In this document: positions 14,987 through 23,129 of the stretch, piece by piece
Layout of the letters: each line of letters starts with the position of its first letter
How positions within the stretch are numbered: position 1 is the first letter of the stretch
Assembly (NCBI GenBank): GCA_022449455.1
Contig: JAKUPL010000009.1
Location: forward strand, 112,406-176,405
Length of the DNA: 64,000 nt
Reading direction: 5' to 3'
Origin: Alcanivorax sp.
Lineage (GTDB): Bacteria > Pseudomonadota > Gammaproteobacteria > Pseudomonadales > Alcanivoracaceae
Made by a program: the position numbers and the translations under genes
The notes under the pieces: model-generated
What the model saw: only the letters and a program-made list of their open reading frames with translations
What the model was told of the DNA's origin: nothing
Database searches by the model: none

Positions 14987-16186
14987 ATGATGCAACGACT
15001 GCTTTCCGGCGATTACCCGCGCAGCCGCGCGCTCACCGCGCTGCTGCTGATCATCGGCGTGAGCCTGGCGCTGGGACCGTTCCTGTTCCCGGGCGTGCGC
15101 GCTTTCTCCATGCTCGGCATGATCTGCGTATTCATTATCGTGGTGGCGTCCTACGATCTGATGCTGGGCTACACCCACATCGTGTCGTTCGCGCACACCA
15201 TGTTCTTCGGCATCGGCGCCTATGGGGTGGCGATGGCCACCGACGCCTTCGGCAGTGGCTACGGCGCGCTGCTGATCGGCATTGGCGGCGCCTTGCTGCT
15301 CTCGGTGTTGCTGTCGCTGCTGCTGGGGCTGCTGTCGCTGCGGGTCAAGGCGATTTTCTTCGCCCTGGTGACCCTGGCGGTGGCGTTCGCCTTTCTCAGC
15401 CTGGTGACCCAGCTGTACAACCTGACCGGCGGCGAGGACGGCCTGGCCATGCGCGTGCCCCGCGAATTGGGCCCGGCCTTCCGGCCGTTCGACGAGCCCT
15501 GGGTGGGCTTCGACCTGGTGGGCTTTTTCACCGGCCTGTTCAGCGACCCGGCCGGTGCGTTCCAGAATGCGCTGTTCGATGTGCGCGTCAGCGGCAAGCA
15601 CCTGATGTACTACGTGGCCTTCGTCAGCGCGGTGCTGGTGTTCCTGTTCCTGCTGCGCATGGTCAACTCGCCGTTCGGTCGGGTGCTGCAGGCGATCCGC
15701 GAGAACGAGTTCCGCGCCCAGGCGTTGGGCTACCGCACCGTGTTCTACCGCACGGCGGTGGTGATCGTGTCAGCGCTGCTGGCGACCCTGGCCGGCGTGC
15801 TGTTCGCGCTGATCAACCGCTACGTGAACCCGGAGAACACCCTCAACTTCGAGCTGATGGTGTTCATCCTGCTGATGTGCGTGATCGGCGGCATGGGCAC
15901 CCTGTACGGCGCCGTGGTCGGCACCGCCGTGTTCCTGCTGGCGCAGAACTATCTGCAGGACCTGCTCAAGCTGCTGGCCGGCGGCGCCGAACCGGGCAGC
16001 CTGCTGGAACATCTGGTGGGCCCGGACCGCTGGTTGCTGTGGTTCGGCCTGCTGTTCGTGCTCAGCGTGTATTTCTTCCCCACCGGCATCGTCGGCCAGT
16101 TGCGGCTGTGGGCGGCGCGCCGCCGCCAGCGCCGCGCCGCCCGCCGTCCGGTGGCGGACCAAGGAGAACAGCATCATGCGTCTTGA
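14987..16186 (+). CDS. livM: Liv-type ABC transporter permease
   Basis: Second inner-membrane permease subunit, 399 residues with about ten hydrophobic segments. It contains the LivM signatures [20 protein letters not shown] and the loop with [14 protein letters not shown]. The coupling segment [22 protein letters not shown] matches the family. Two tandem ATGs (14987, 14990) could start it. The C-terminus is basic ([18 protein letters not shown]) and its last codons overlap the start of the HBDH gene by 11 bases, so that gene is part of the operon. Confidence 0.9.
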   Translation: MMQRLLSGDYPRSRALTALLLIIGVSLALGPFLFPGVRAFSMLGMICVFIIVVASYDLMLGYTHIVSFAHTMFFGIGAYGVAMATDAFGSGYGALLIGIGGALLLSVLLSLLLGLLSLRVKAIFFALVTLAVAFAFLSLVTQLYNLTGGEDGLAMRVPRELGPAFRPFDEPWVGFDLVGFFTGLFSDPAGAFQNALFDVRVSGKHLMYYVAFVSAVLVFLFLLRMVNSPFGRVLQAIRENEFRAQALGYRTVFYRTAVVIVSALLATLAGVLFALINRYVNPENTLNFELMVFILLMCVIGGMGTLYGAVVGTAVFLLAQNYLQDLLKLLAGGAEPGSLLEHLVGPDRWLLWFGLLFVLSVYFFPTGIVGQLRLWAARRRQRRAARRPVADQGEQHHAS

Positions 16187-16955
16187 GGACCGTGTAGCGA
16201 TCATTACCGGCGCCGGCCGTGGTATCGGCCGGGGAATCGCCGAACAGTACGCCCGGGAAGGGGCGCGGGTGGCGGTGGCGGATCTGGAAGCCGCCACCGC
16301 CGAGGACGCGGCGGCCGCGATTCGCGACGCCGGCGGCGAGGCCATCGCCGTGACCATGGACGTCACCGACGAGAACGCGGTGGACAGCGGCGTACAACGG
16401 GTGATCGACACCTGGGGCCGTCTCGACATCGCCATTGCCAACGCCGGGGTGCAGCACATTGAAGCCCTCGACAAGCTGTCCCTGGCCGACTGGCGCAAGG
16501 TCACCGCCGTGCATCTGGACGGCGCCTTCCTGCTGACGCGGGCGGCGCTGCGCCATATGTACCAAAGCGGTGGCGGCACCCTGCTGTACATGGGCTCGGT
16601 GCATTCCCTGGAGGCGTCGCCGTTGAAGTCGCCCTACGTGGCCGCCAAGCACGCCCTGCTGGGGCTGTGCCGCTCGGTGGCCAAGGAGGGCGCCGCCCAC
16701 GGCGTGCGCAGCCACATCATCTGTCCGGGGTTCGTGCGTACCCCGCTGGTGGAGAAGCAGATTCCGGAGCAGGCCCGGGAGCTGGGCATTTCCGAGGACG
16801 AGGTGGTGCGTAACGTGATGCTCAAAAACACCGTGGACGGGGAGTTCACCACGGTGGAGGACATTGCCCGGCTGGCCACCGATCTGGCGGCGTTTCCGTC
16901 GGCGGCGCTCACCGGCCAGTCGTTCGTGGTCAGCCACGGCTGGCACATGGGGTAG
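16176..16955 (+). CDS. hbdH: 3-hydroxybutyrate dehydrogenase (short-chain dehydrogenase)
   Basis: Oxidises (R)-3-hydroxybutyrate to acetoacetate with NAD. The 259-residue SDR protein has the nucleotide motif [13 protein letters not shown], the NAG motif ([10 protein letters not shown]), catalytic Ser in MGSVHS, and Tyr/Lys in [12 protein letters not shown]. The C-terminal [14 protein letters not shown] is characteristic of the HBDH subfamily rather than general SDRs. It overlaps livM by 11 bases with an AAGGAG box inside livM, so it is co-transcribed with the importer. This couples uptake of some substrate with 3-hydroxybutyrate oxidation, or marks the importer as serving a hydroxy- or keto-acid. 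Confidence 0.85.
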   Translation: MRLEDRVAIITGAGRGIGRGIAEQYAREGARVAVADLEAATAEDAAAAIRDAGGEAIAVTMDVTDENAVDSGVQRVIDTWGRLDIAIANAGVQHIEALDKLSLADWRKVTAVHLDGAFLLTRAALRHMYQSGGGTLLYMGSVHSLEASPLKSPYVAAKHALLGLCRSVAKEGAAHGVRSHIICPGFVRTPLVEKQIPEQARELGISEDEVVRNVMLKNTVDGEFTTVEDIARLATDLAAFPSAALTGQSFVVSHGWHMG

Positions 16956-17071
16956 GGCGGTCGGAAAAGGGTCCGGGGGCCGGTTCCGTCCCTGGAACCT
17001 GGAGATCGATCAGGCCTTCGGAGGGGTCGCAGAAAAGGAAAACCTGAAGGGGCCCGCCGGACCACTGAATG

Positions 17072-17091
17072 TACTGTACAAAAGGACAGTA
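17072..17091 (+). promoter_or_regulatory. LexA (SOS) box
   Basis: TACTGTACAAAAGGACAGTA matches CTGT-N8-ACAG and extends to perfect 6-bp arms TACTGT/ACAGTA. The upstream ACTGAATG stands where the -35 region lies in the E. coli sulA promoter. It lies in the gap between the HBDH gene and minE, with no recognisable gene downstream before the terminator at 17139. Confidence 0.6.
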
Positions 17092-17096
17092 GTCAA

Positions 17097-17167
17097 CGAA
17101 GCGAGCGGATTTGGCAAGGAAAGACGGGAGAGCCGTGCGCGCCGGGGGAGACCCCGGCGCTTTTTTT
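17097..17167 (+). ncRNA. Possible short SOS-controlled transcript (very tentative)
   Basis: If the LexA-boxed promoter fires to the right, transcription would begin near 17097 and end at the strong terminator 17139-17167, giving an RNA of about 70 bases. No ATG frame with a ribosome site fits inside. The exact 5' end is a guess and the existence of the RNA is inference from the box plus terminator arrangement. The alternative is that the box is a leftover of a deleted SOS gene. Confidence 0.25.
17139..17167 (+). terminator. Strong Rho-independent terminator
   Basis: GCGCCGGGG-GAGA-CCCCGGCGC (17139-17160) followed by seven T. It closes plus-strand transcription from the liv/HBDH operon (and any transcript from the LexA-boxed site) before the opposing minE gene. 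Confidence 0.9.
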
Positions 17168-17196
17168 GCGGCTGATCGCGGCGGGCGCCGCGAGGG

Positions 17197-17451
17197 TTAT
17201 TCCTGCTCGGGCAGGGTGATGTTCAGTTCCAGGATCTCGCAGCCGGATTCCCGGTCCAGCTGGATGTTGACCGCGTCCTGGTCCACCGGCACGTACTTGC
17301 GCACCACCATCAGCAGTTCTTCCTGCAGCTGCGGCAGGTAGTCCGGGCCGCCCCGGGTGGAACGTTCCCGGGCGACGATGATCTGCAAGCGCTCCTTGGC
17401 CACCGAGGCCGACTTTTCCTTCTTGGGCAGCAGATAGCTGAAAATGCTCAT
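17197..17451 (-). CDS. minE: Cell division topological specificity factor MinE
   Basis: Stimulates MinD ATPase at the membrane and drives the pole-to-pole oscillation that keeps the FtsZ ring at midcell. The 84-residue protein has the N-terminal amphipathic membrane-targeting segment ([22 protein letters not shown]), the MinD-binding helix ([11 protein letters not shown]) and the C-terminal dimer domain ending LNITLPEQE. Length and order match the family. The start lies 2 bases after the minD stop. It is the last gene of minCDE. Confidence 0.95.
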   Translation of the reverse strand: MSIFSYLLPKKEKSASVAKERLQIIVARERSTRGGPDYLPQLQEELLMVVRKYVPVDQDAVNIQLDRESGCEILELNITLPEQE

Positions 17452-17453
17452 CG

Positions 17454-18266
17454 TTACCCTCCGAACAGGCGGCCAAAGAGGCTTTTCTTGGTGGTGGTCA
17501 GGAACCGGTGCTCGCGCGCCTCGCCCAGGAAGCGGGCCACCGCGTCCTCATAGGCCTGGCCGGCATCGGAGTCCGCGTCCAGGATCACCGGGGTGCCGCC
17601 GTTGCTGGCGTTCAGCACCGCCTGGGACTCCGGAATCACGCCCAGCAGATCGATGGCGAGAATCTCCTTCACATCCTCCACGGACAGCATTTGCCCGGTT
17701 TCCACGCGCTGCGGGGAGTAGCGGGTCAGCAGCAGACGGGCGGGGATGTCGCCTTCGCCCTGTTCCGCCTTGCGCGTCTTGCTGGAAAGAATCCCCAGGA
17801 TGCGGTCGGAATCGCGCACGCTGGACACTTCCGGGTTGGTCACCACCACCGCCTCGTCGGCGAAATAGGCGGCGGTGAGCGCGCCCTTCTCGATGCCCGC
17901 CGGGCTGTCGCAGATGATGTATTCCATGCCCATGTCCTTGAGGCCGTTGAGCACCTGCTCCACGCCTTCCAGGGTCAGGGCGTCCTTGTCGCGGGTCTGC
18001 GAAGCGGGAAGGATGTACAGGTCCTCCACGCGCTTGTCCTTGATCAGGCCCTGCTTGAGGTTGGCGTCGCCGCTGATCACATTGACCAGGTCGTACACCA
18101 CGCGGCGTTCGCAGCCCATGATCAGGTCCAGGTTGCGCAGGCCCACGTCAAAATCGATCACCGTGGTTTTGTGGCCGCGCAGCGCCAGGCCGGTTGCCAG
18201 AGCCGCGCTGGTGGTGGTTTTGCCCACCCCCCCCTTGCCGGATGTTACGACCACGATTTTTGTCAC
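17454..18266 (-). CDS. minD: Septum site-determining ATPase MinD
   Basis: Membrane-associating ATPase that recruits MinC and is cycled by MinE. The 270-residue protein has the deviant Walker [11 protein letters not shown] (about 9-18), [10 protein letters not shown], the [10 protein letters not shown] switch segment, and a C-terminal amphipathic membrane helix ([10 protein letters not shown]). The start is GTG 18266, eight bases after an AAGGAG box. It lies between minC (37-base gap) and minE (2-base gap), so all three are one operon. Confidence 0.96.
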   Translation of the reverse strand: MTKIVVVTSGKGGVGKTTTSAALATGLALRGHKTTVIDFDVGLRNLDLIMGCERRVVYDLVNVISGDANLKQGLIKDKRVEDLYILPASQTRDKDALTLEGVEQVLNGLKDMGMEYIICDSPAGIEKGALTAAYFADEAVVVTNPEVSSVRDSDRILGILSSKTRKAEQGEGDIPARLLLTRYSPQRVETGQMLSVEDVKEILAIDLLGVIPESQAVLNASNGGTPVILDADSDAGQAYEDAVARFLGEAREHRFLTTTKKSLFGRLFGG

Positions 18267-18303
18267 GATCTCGTCTCCTTGAATGAGTGTTCGCGGGGCG
18301 GCG

Positions 18304-19020
18304 TTACTTGCCGCTCAGCTCGACGAAGCGCATGGCGTCGCCGTCCAGAGTAATTTGCACCGCCTTGCGGCGTTGATTATCGGGCAGATCCTCGGCCACC
18401 CGGTAGTGGCCGGCGATGGACACCAGTTCCGCGTCCAGGTCCTGACAGAAGATACGCGCCGAGGTGTCGCCGCGCACCCCGGCCAGGGCGCGCCCGCGCA
18501 GGGTGTTGTACACGTGGATATGGCCCTCGGCGAGCAATTCCGCGCCGGTGCTCACCGGCGCCAGCACGATCAGGTCGCCGCGGCTGTAGATCTGCTGCCC
18601 GGAGCGCACCGGCTGCTCCACCAGCAGGGTCTCGGCGGCCGCCGCCGGGGCCGCCTCGCTGGTCGCGGCCGGCTCCGCCCGGGCCACGTCGCGGCCGCCG
18701 GCCAGGCTGATGCTGCCCAGGCCGAGCATGGCGGCGGTGTCGGCGTCCAGATGGGCGTTGCGGGCCAGGGCCACCAGATTCACGCCCAGCCCGCGCAGGG
18801 TGTCCACGGCGGACAGCAGCTCGATCTGATTGACGTCCTCGGGGGCGGCCACGTCGATCACCACCGGCGCGTCGCGCAGCCACTGGGCCGCGTCCTCGAG
18901 CCGGCGGCCCACTTCGCGGTGCAGGGTATTGGGGTCCAGGTCCTTGAGGTGCAGGACCGTCATCATCAGCATGCGGCCCTTGAATTCGAGAACCGCTTTT
19001 TCTTCGGAAGCCACTGTCAT
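18304..19020 (-). CDS. minC: Septum site-determining protein MinC
   Basis: FtsZ-ring inhibitor activated by MinD. The 238-residue protein has an N-terminal FtsZ-binding domain (about 1-115), an Ala/Pro/Glu-rich linker (ARAEPAATSEAAPAAAAET) and the C-terminal beta-helix with RSGQQIYSRGDLIVLAPVSTGAELLAEGHIHVYNTLRGRALAGV. (Key residues are the RSGQ and the GNxH-like loop.) It is the first gene of the min operon. The promoter should lie in 19021-19227 but I find no strong boxes there. Confidence 0.93.
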   Translation of the reverse strand: MTVASEEKAVLEFKGRMLMMTVLHLKDLDPNTLHREVGRRLEDAAQWLRDAPVVIDVAAPEDVNQIELLSAVDTLRGLGVNLVALARNAHLDADTAAMLGLGSISLAGGRDVARAEPAATSEAAPAAAAETLLVEQPVRSGQQIYSRGDLIVLAPVSTGAELLAEGHIHVYNTLRGRALAGVRGDTSARIFCQDLDAELVSIAGHYRVAEDLPDNQRRKAVQITLDGDAMRFVELSGK

Positions 19021-19227
19021 TGGAGGGTGTCTTGTACCGAATGGGTGGACGCCGGCGCGAAGCGCGGCGGCCGGCGACGGAACGGGAGAAGCCTAGTCGA
19101 AAGCGCGATCCGGTGAAAGTCGCGTGACAGAAGCGCTTTGTTAAATTTGGCGGCAATGGGACCGGATGGGCAGAAAAGCGCCATGAATAAGAATAAAGGC
19201 GTAGGCGTTCGCCGCCGGCCGCCCATG

Positions 19228-19250
19228 AAAAAGGCCGCCCGAGGGCGGCC
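19228..19250 (-). terminator. Rho-independent terminator of fadE
   Basis: Read on the minus strand, GGCCGCCC (19250-19243) and GGGCGGCC (19240-19233) form a perfect 8-bp stem followed by five T (19232-19228). It lies about 30 bases after the fadE stop. Confidence 0.85.
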
Positions 19251-19280
19251 CGTTTCGTTTCTCCGTGAGCGCGGGACCGG

Positions 19281-21737
19281 TCAGACCGGCCGCGCGGTGT
19301 GCATCTGCACTTCCTTGAACTCCTTGTCGAAGGCGTCGGTGAGCAGACAGTCGTAGCGCATCTCGTCGTACTCCAGGATCGCCTCCACCTTGTCGGACGG
19401 AATGATGCCCTGGGCGGCGGCGTCCTCGACCTTGGCGCGCAGGGTGTCGCCGTTAAGCTGCCCCTTGATGTCCGCCTTGTAGAACGCCTCGAAATCCGCT
19501 TCCACTTCCAGCAACTTGTTGTAGGTGGTTTCCACCCGGCCGATGCTGTCGTTGGGGTCCTGGGAAATGTAGGCGTTGGCGGCCAGGGCGTCGCGCACGC
19601 TGGTGGGGCTCATGATCTGCTCGCCCAGGGTGCGGATCAGCACGTCGTCCGGCTTGTGCGCCAGGCACGGACGGCCCACCGGGAAGAACAGCCCTTTGAG
19701 CAGGCGTGCCACGCCGTAGTAGCCGAAGTTGCGGCAGAAATCCTCGATCGCGTCGTGGGCCTGGCTCAGGGAACGGCGCAGCGCATAGGTGGCGTGGGCG
19801 TCGTTGGCCTCGTCCCGGGGCAGGGTGGCGTGGTACTTGAGGATCGCGCAGCTGATCAGCAGATGGCTGTGCAGATCGCCGAGCCGCGCGGACACCATCT
19901 CGCGACGCTTGAGGTCGCCACCCAGCAGCGCGAAGGCCACGTCCGACAGGCTCGCCAGCACCGCGCTGTAGCGGGTGATCAGGCGGTACCAGGGGGCGCT
20001 GAAGCTGTCCGCGTTGGCCGGGATGTCGGCCAGCTTGGAGCCGGTCAGGCCGAGCACGATGCCGCGGCTGATGTTGCCCAGGGAGTGGCCGGCGTGCTTG
20101 AAGAACAGCCGTTCGAAGTTCTTGAAGCCGCGGTCCTGATCCTCGTCCTGGATCGCCTGCAGCTCATCGTACAGGTACGGATGGCAGCGCAGCGCGCCCT
20201 GGCCGAAGATCATCAGCGAGCGGGTCAGTATGTTGGCGCCTTCCACGGTGATCGCCACCGGGATCGACTGATAGGGCAGCGCCATGAAGTTGCGCGGGCC
20301 CATCTGCACGGCGCGGCCACTGGCGATGTCCATGCCGTTGTTGATCAGGATCCGCATCATTTCCGTGGAGTGGTACTTGGCCATCGCCGTGACCACCGAG
20401 ATGGTGCCTTCTTCCAGGCCCCGGGTGACCAGGTGTCGGTAGGCTTCCAGGGTGTAGGCCAGGCCGGCCACCTGGGCGGAGGCTTCCTGCACGCCCTCGA
20501 AGTGGCCCACGGCCACGCCGAACTGGCGGCGGATGCGCGCGAAGGCGCCGGTCATGCGGTAGCCGATCTCGCCGCTGGCGGTGGACAGGGCGGGCAGCGA
20601 CACGCCGCGGCCGGCGCCCAGGCACTCGATCAGCATGCGCCAGCCCTTGCCGGCCATTTCCGGGCCGCCGATGATGGCGTCCAGCGGCACGAACACGTCG
20701 GTGCCGTTGATCGGGCCGTTCATGAACGGCGAGCCGCCCGGGTTGTGGCGGCGGCCGATTTCCACGCCCTCGGTGTCGGCGGGCAGCAGCGCGCAGGTGA
20801 TGCCGATGTCATCCTGGTCGCCGAGCAGGTGTTCCGGGTCATACAGCTTGAACGCCAGGCCCACCACGGTGGCCACCGGAGCCAGGGTGATCCAGCGTTT
20901 GGCGAAGCTCAGGCTGATGCCGACCACTTCCTCGCCGTCCACGGTGCGCTTGCAGACCACGCCCTTGTCGGGGATGGCGCCGGCGTCGGAGCCGGCTTCC
21001 GGGCCGGTCAGGCCGAAGCAGGGGATTTCCTCGCCGGAGGACAGGCCGGGCAGCCAGCGCTGTTTCTGTTCGTCGGTGCCGTACTTGGCCAGCAGTTCGC
21101 CCGGGCCCAGGGAGTTGGGCACCATGGCGGTCACCGCCGTGGTCAGCGAACGGGTGGCGATCTTGCTCATGGTGCGGCTTTGCGCGTAGGCGCTGAAGTC
21201 GCGGCCGCCGTATTCCTTGGGAATGATCAGGCTGAAGAAGCCCTTGGTCTTGAGGAATTCCCACACTTCCTCGGGCAGATCCTTGAGTTCGTGGTAGATC
21301 TTCCACTCATCGAGCATGTCGCAGAGCTGCTCCACCTCGTTGTCGATGAAGGACTGCTCCTCCTCGGTGAGCTGGGTGAAGTTGGTCTTGGAGAAATCGT
21401 CCCAGTCCGGCTTGCCGCCGAACAGTTCCGCCTCGAACCAGGTGGCGCCGGCCTCGATGGCCTCGCGCTCGGTGTCGCCGATGGGCGGCATCATCTTGCC
21501 GAGCATGTTGAACACCGGGCGGGCGATCAGCTTGCTGCGCAGGCCCGGGTGGTTGAGCACCAGCAGCACCGCGGCCAGCAGAATCAGCAGAATGGGATTG
21601 TACAACCAGGACGCCAGCAGGCCGCACAGCAGCCAGACGACGGCGAAGACCACGCTCCCGGTGGTCAACGTCAATTGCGCATAAAATATGGCCAGTAAGG
21701 TGCCGGCCAAAATTACCAGGGCCAAAAGGCTCAGCAT
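19281..21737 (-). CDS. fadE: Acyl-CoA dehydrogenase FadE
   Basis: First oxidative step of fatty-acid beta-oxidation (acyl-CoA to trans-2-enoyl-CoA, FAD-dependent). The 818-residue protein is of the long FadE class (E. coli FadE is 814): two or three N-terminal membrane helices (about 1-60), then the acyl-CoA dehydrogenase core with FGLTGPEAGSDAG and SVVTAMAKYHSTEMMR, and a long C-terminal domain. An AAAGGAG box (21744-21750) touches the first ATG (21743) but stands 6 bases before the second ATG (21737), so the second is chosen. It is divergent from cnoX and has its own terminator. Confidence 0.95.
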   Translation of the reverse strand: MLSLLALVILAGTLLAIFYAQLTLTTGSVVFAVVWLLCGLLASWLYNPILLILLAAVLLVLNHPGLRSKLIARPVFNMLGKMMPPIGDTEREAIEAGATWFEAELFGGKPDWDDFSKTNFTQLTEEEQSFIDNEVEQLCDMLDEWKIYHELKDLPEEVWEFLKTKGFFSLIIPKEYGGRDFSAYAQSRTMSKIATRSLTTAVTAMVPNSLGPGELLAKYGTDEQKQRWLPGLSSGEEIPCFGLTGPEAGSDAGAIPDKGVVCKRTVDGEEVVGISLSFAKRWITLAPVATVVGLAFKLYDPEHLLGDQDDIGITCALLPADTEGVEIGRRHNPGGSPFMNGPINGTDVFVPLDAIIGGPEMAGKGWRMLIECLGAGRGVSLPALSTASGEIGYRMTGAFARIRRQFGVAVGHFEGVQEASAQVAGLAYTLEAYRHLVTRGLEEGTISVVTAMAKYHSTEMMRILINNGMDIASGRAVQMGPRNFMALPYQSIPVAITVEGANILTRSLMIFGQGALRCHPYLYDELQAIQDEDQDRGFKNFERLFFKHAGHSLGNISRGIVLGLTGSKLADIPANADSFSAPWYRLITRYSAVLASLSDVAFALLGGDLKRREMVSARLGDLHSHLLISCAILKYHATLPRDEANDAHATYALRRSLSQAHDAIEDFCRNFGYYGVARLLKGLFFPVGRPCLAHKPDDVLIRTLGEQIMSPTSVRDALAANAYISQDPNDSIGRVETTYNKLLEVEADFEAFYKADIKGQLNGDTLRAKVEDAAAQGIIPSDKVEAILEYDEMRYDCLLTDAFDKEFKEVQMHTARPV

Positions 21738-21908
21738 GGTCATCTCCTTTGCCAGGATGCGTGCTCGAGAGTGGATACCCTAAAACGCCCACTACCTTAC
21801 CGGCACGGTATGCAGAGGGCGTGAACGTCTGTACCAGTGTACCCCTCCGCCACCGCTTTGTTGGCGCTTTAACAGTATTTAATCTGTTTATGGCCCCTTG
21901 GAATTCCG

Positions 21909-21914
21909 TACAAT
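21909..21914 (+). promoter_or_regulatory. Possible -10 box of cnoX
   Basis: TACAAT lies 53 bases upstream of the cnoX GTG; the region 17-18 bases before it (TGTTTAT) is a poor -35. The divergent fadE-cnoX gap also holds GTACCAGTGTAC near 21833-21844, a small imperfect palindrome of unknown meaning. Confidence 0.35.
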
Positions 21915-21967
21915 TGCCGCCAATCAAGGAAACCTTGAAAACCTACCTTTCGGCACAGGAGTCCACG

Positions 21968-22837
21968 GTGCAGGACAACGCTTCGATCATCGATGTCACC
22001 GAACAGAACATTCAGCAGCTGCTGGAGGGCTCGCGGCAGATGCCGGTGCTGTTCGACTTCTGGGCGTCCTGGTGTCAGCCCTGCCAGCAAATGGCGCCGC
22101 TGCTGGAGAAGCTGGCCGGCGAATACCAGGGCAAGTTCGTGCTCGCCAAGGTCAACGCCGACGAGCAGCAGAACATCGCCGCCCAGTTCGGTGTGCGCAG
22201 TCTGCCGTCGCTGAAACTGGTCTATCAGGGCCAACTGGTCAGTGAACTGGACGGCGCCCAGACGGAGGGCGCCCTGCGCCGCTGGCTGGCGCCGGTGGTG
22301 GACCCGGACGCGGCCCAGGCGGAGCAGGAAGAGCAGTTTCTGGAGCAGGTGCGTCAGGCCATCGAGGCCGGCCACGGCGAACAGGCCGAGCAGGCCCTGC
22401 GGCAGACCCTGCAGGAGCAGCCGGACAAGCACGCGTTCCGCGCTCTGCTGGTGGAATACCTGCTCGGTGAGGGCCGCTCCGACGAGGCGCAATCGGTGCT
22501 TGCCGAAGTGATCGAGGACGTGGAAGAGCTGCGCCCGTTCCGTGCCCGCTTCGCGCTGCTGGACAAGCTGGACGGCGGTAATGAAAGCCTGCGCGATCTG
22601 GCCGCGCGCATCGAAAGCGATCCGGCGCCCGCCGATCTGCACGCCTACGGCCTGCGCGCCGCCGCCGCCGGCCAGTTCGAGGCCGGCCTGCAGACGCTGC
22701 TGACCCTGCTGCGGGACCATCCGGATTATCAGGACGGCGTGGCCCGGCAGGCCCTGCTGGAGGTGTTCGACTGCCTGCCCAAGGGTGACCCCATGGCCAG
22801 CCGCTACCGCCGCAAGATGTTCACCTACCTGCACTGA
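21968..22837 (+). CDS. cnoX: Thioredoxin-fold co-chaperone CnoX (YbbN)
   Basis: Holdase that protects proteins from aggregation and passes them to GroEL/DnaK under oxidative (HOCl) stress. The 289-residue protein has an N-terminal thioredoxin domain (about 1-110) with WASWCQPC (Cys36, Cys39) and a C-terminal TPR-like helical domain (AIEAGHGEQAEQALRQTLQEQ onwards) as in YbbN. E. coli YbbN lacks the CxxC pair (SQHC), whereas this protein keeps it and may also be a redox enzyme, as in Caulobacter-type CnoX. GTG 21968 is chosen for the AGGAG box six bases upstream. The gene ends at a very strong terminator. Confidence 0.9.
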   Translation: MQDNASIIDVTEQNIQQLLEGSRQMPVLFDFWASWCQPCQQMAPLLEKLAGEYQGKFVLAKVNADEQQNIAAQFGVRSLPSLKLVYQGQLVSELDGAQTEGALRRWLAPVVDPDAAQAEQEEQFLEQVRQAIEAGHGEQAEQALRQTLQEQPDKHAFRALLVEYLLGEGRSDEAQSVLAEVIEDVEELRPFRARFALLDKLDGGNESLRDLAARIESDPAPADLHAYGLRAAAAGQFEAGLQTLLTLLRDHPDYQDGVARQALLEVFDCLPKGDPMASRYRRKMFTYLH

Positions 22838-22880
22838 CGGCGGTACCCGACGAGCCGCCCTGCCTCTTTGTGGCGCGCTT

Positions 22881-22927
22881 AAACCCCGCTTAAACGCACA
22901 AAAATGGTGCCTTTAAGCGGGGTTTTT
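22881..22927 (+). terminator. Rho-independent terminator of cnoX
   Basis: A perfect 14-bp stem AAACCCCGCTTAAA (22881-22894) / TTTAAGCGGGGTTT (22912-22925) runs into five T. Confidence 0.93.
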
Positions 22928-22980
22928 GCGTTTTATTGGTGCGTATCTTCCCGTGTTCTCGCGGCTTCGCGAGCGAAAGT

Positions 22981-22996
22981 CGTGGTCCGACCCCGG
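22981..22996 (+). repeat. Dispersed repeat, copy 1 (core only)
   Basis: CGTGGTCCGACCCCGG matches the core of the element found six more times between 33008 and 36616. Here it lies alone upstream of amtB; the A/T-rich 5' half of the element is not present. Confidence 0.4.
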
Positions 22997-23027
22997 TTCG
23001 GAGCCGTGTTTGGAGGAGGGTGGGAAC

Positions 23028-23042
23028 TGGCCTGATTCTTGT
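23028..23042 (+). promoter_or_regulatory. Possible sigma-54 (RpoN) promoter of amtB
   Basis: TGGCCTGATTCTTGT fits TGGC-N7-TTGC in spacing with one mismatch in the -12 element (GT for GC). It lies about 90 bases upstream of the amtB ATG, as expected for a nitrogen-regulated transporter. No clear NtrC site was found. Confidence 0.35.
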
Positions 23043-23129
23043 ATGCCCTTTCCCGGTGCAGAGCCGTCGGAGTGCTTCCTGGCGGTGCAATTCCGGCCGT
23101 TGTTCGGCCTCGAGGACCGGGAAACCAAC

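Noticed and set aside
17111..17341. Plus-strand frame of 76 codons after the LexA box
   Set aside because: It passes through the terminator and then runs antisense to minE with Ser/Arg-rich shadow composition; no good start site.
21833..21844. FadR/PsrA-like operator in the fadE-cnoX gap
   Set aside because: GTACCAGTGTAC is only a short imperfect palindrome and does not match the FadR or PsrA consensus known to me.
22926..23129. Upstream in-frame extension of amtB
   Set aside because: It would run through the cnoX terminator tail and the probable promoter, and put 68 residues before the signal-like first helix.
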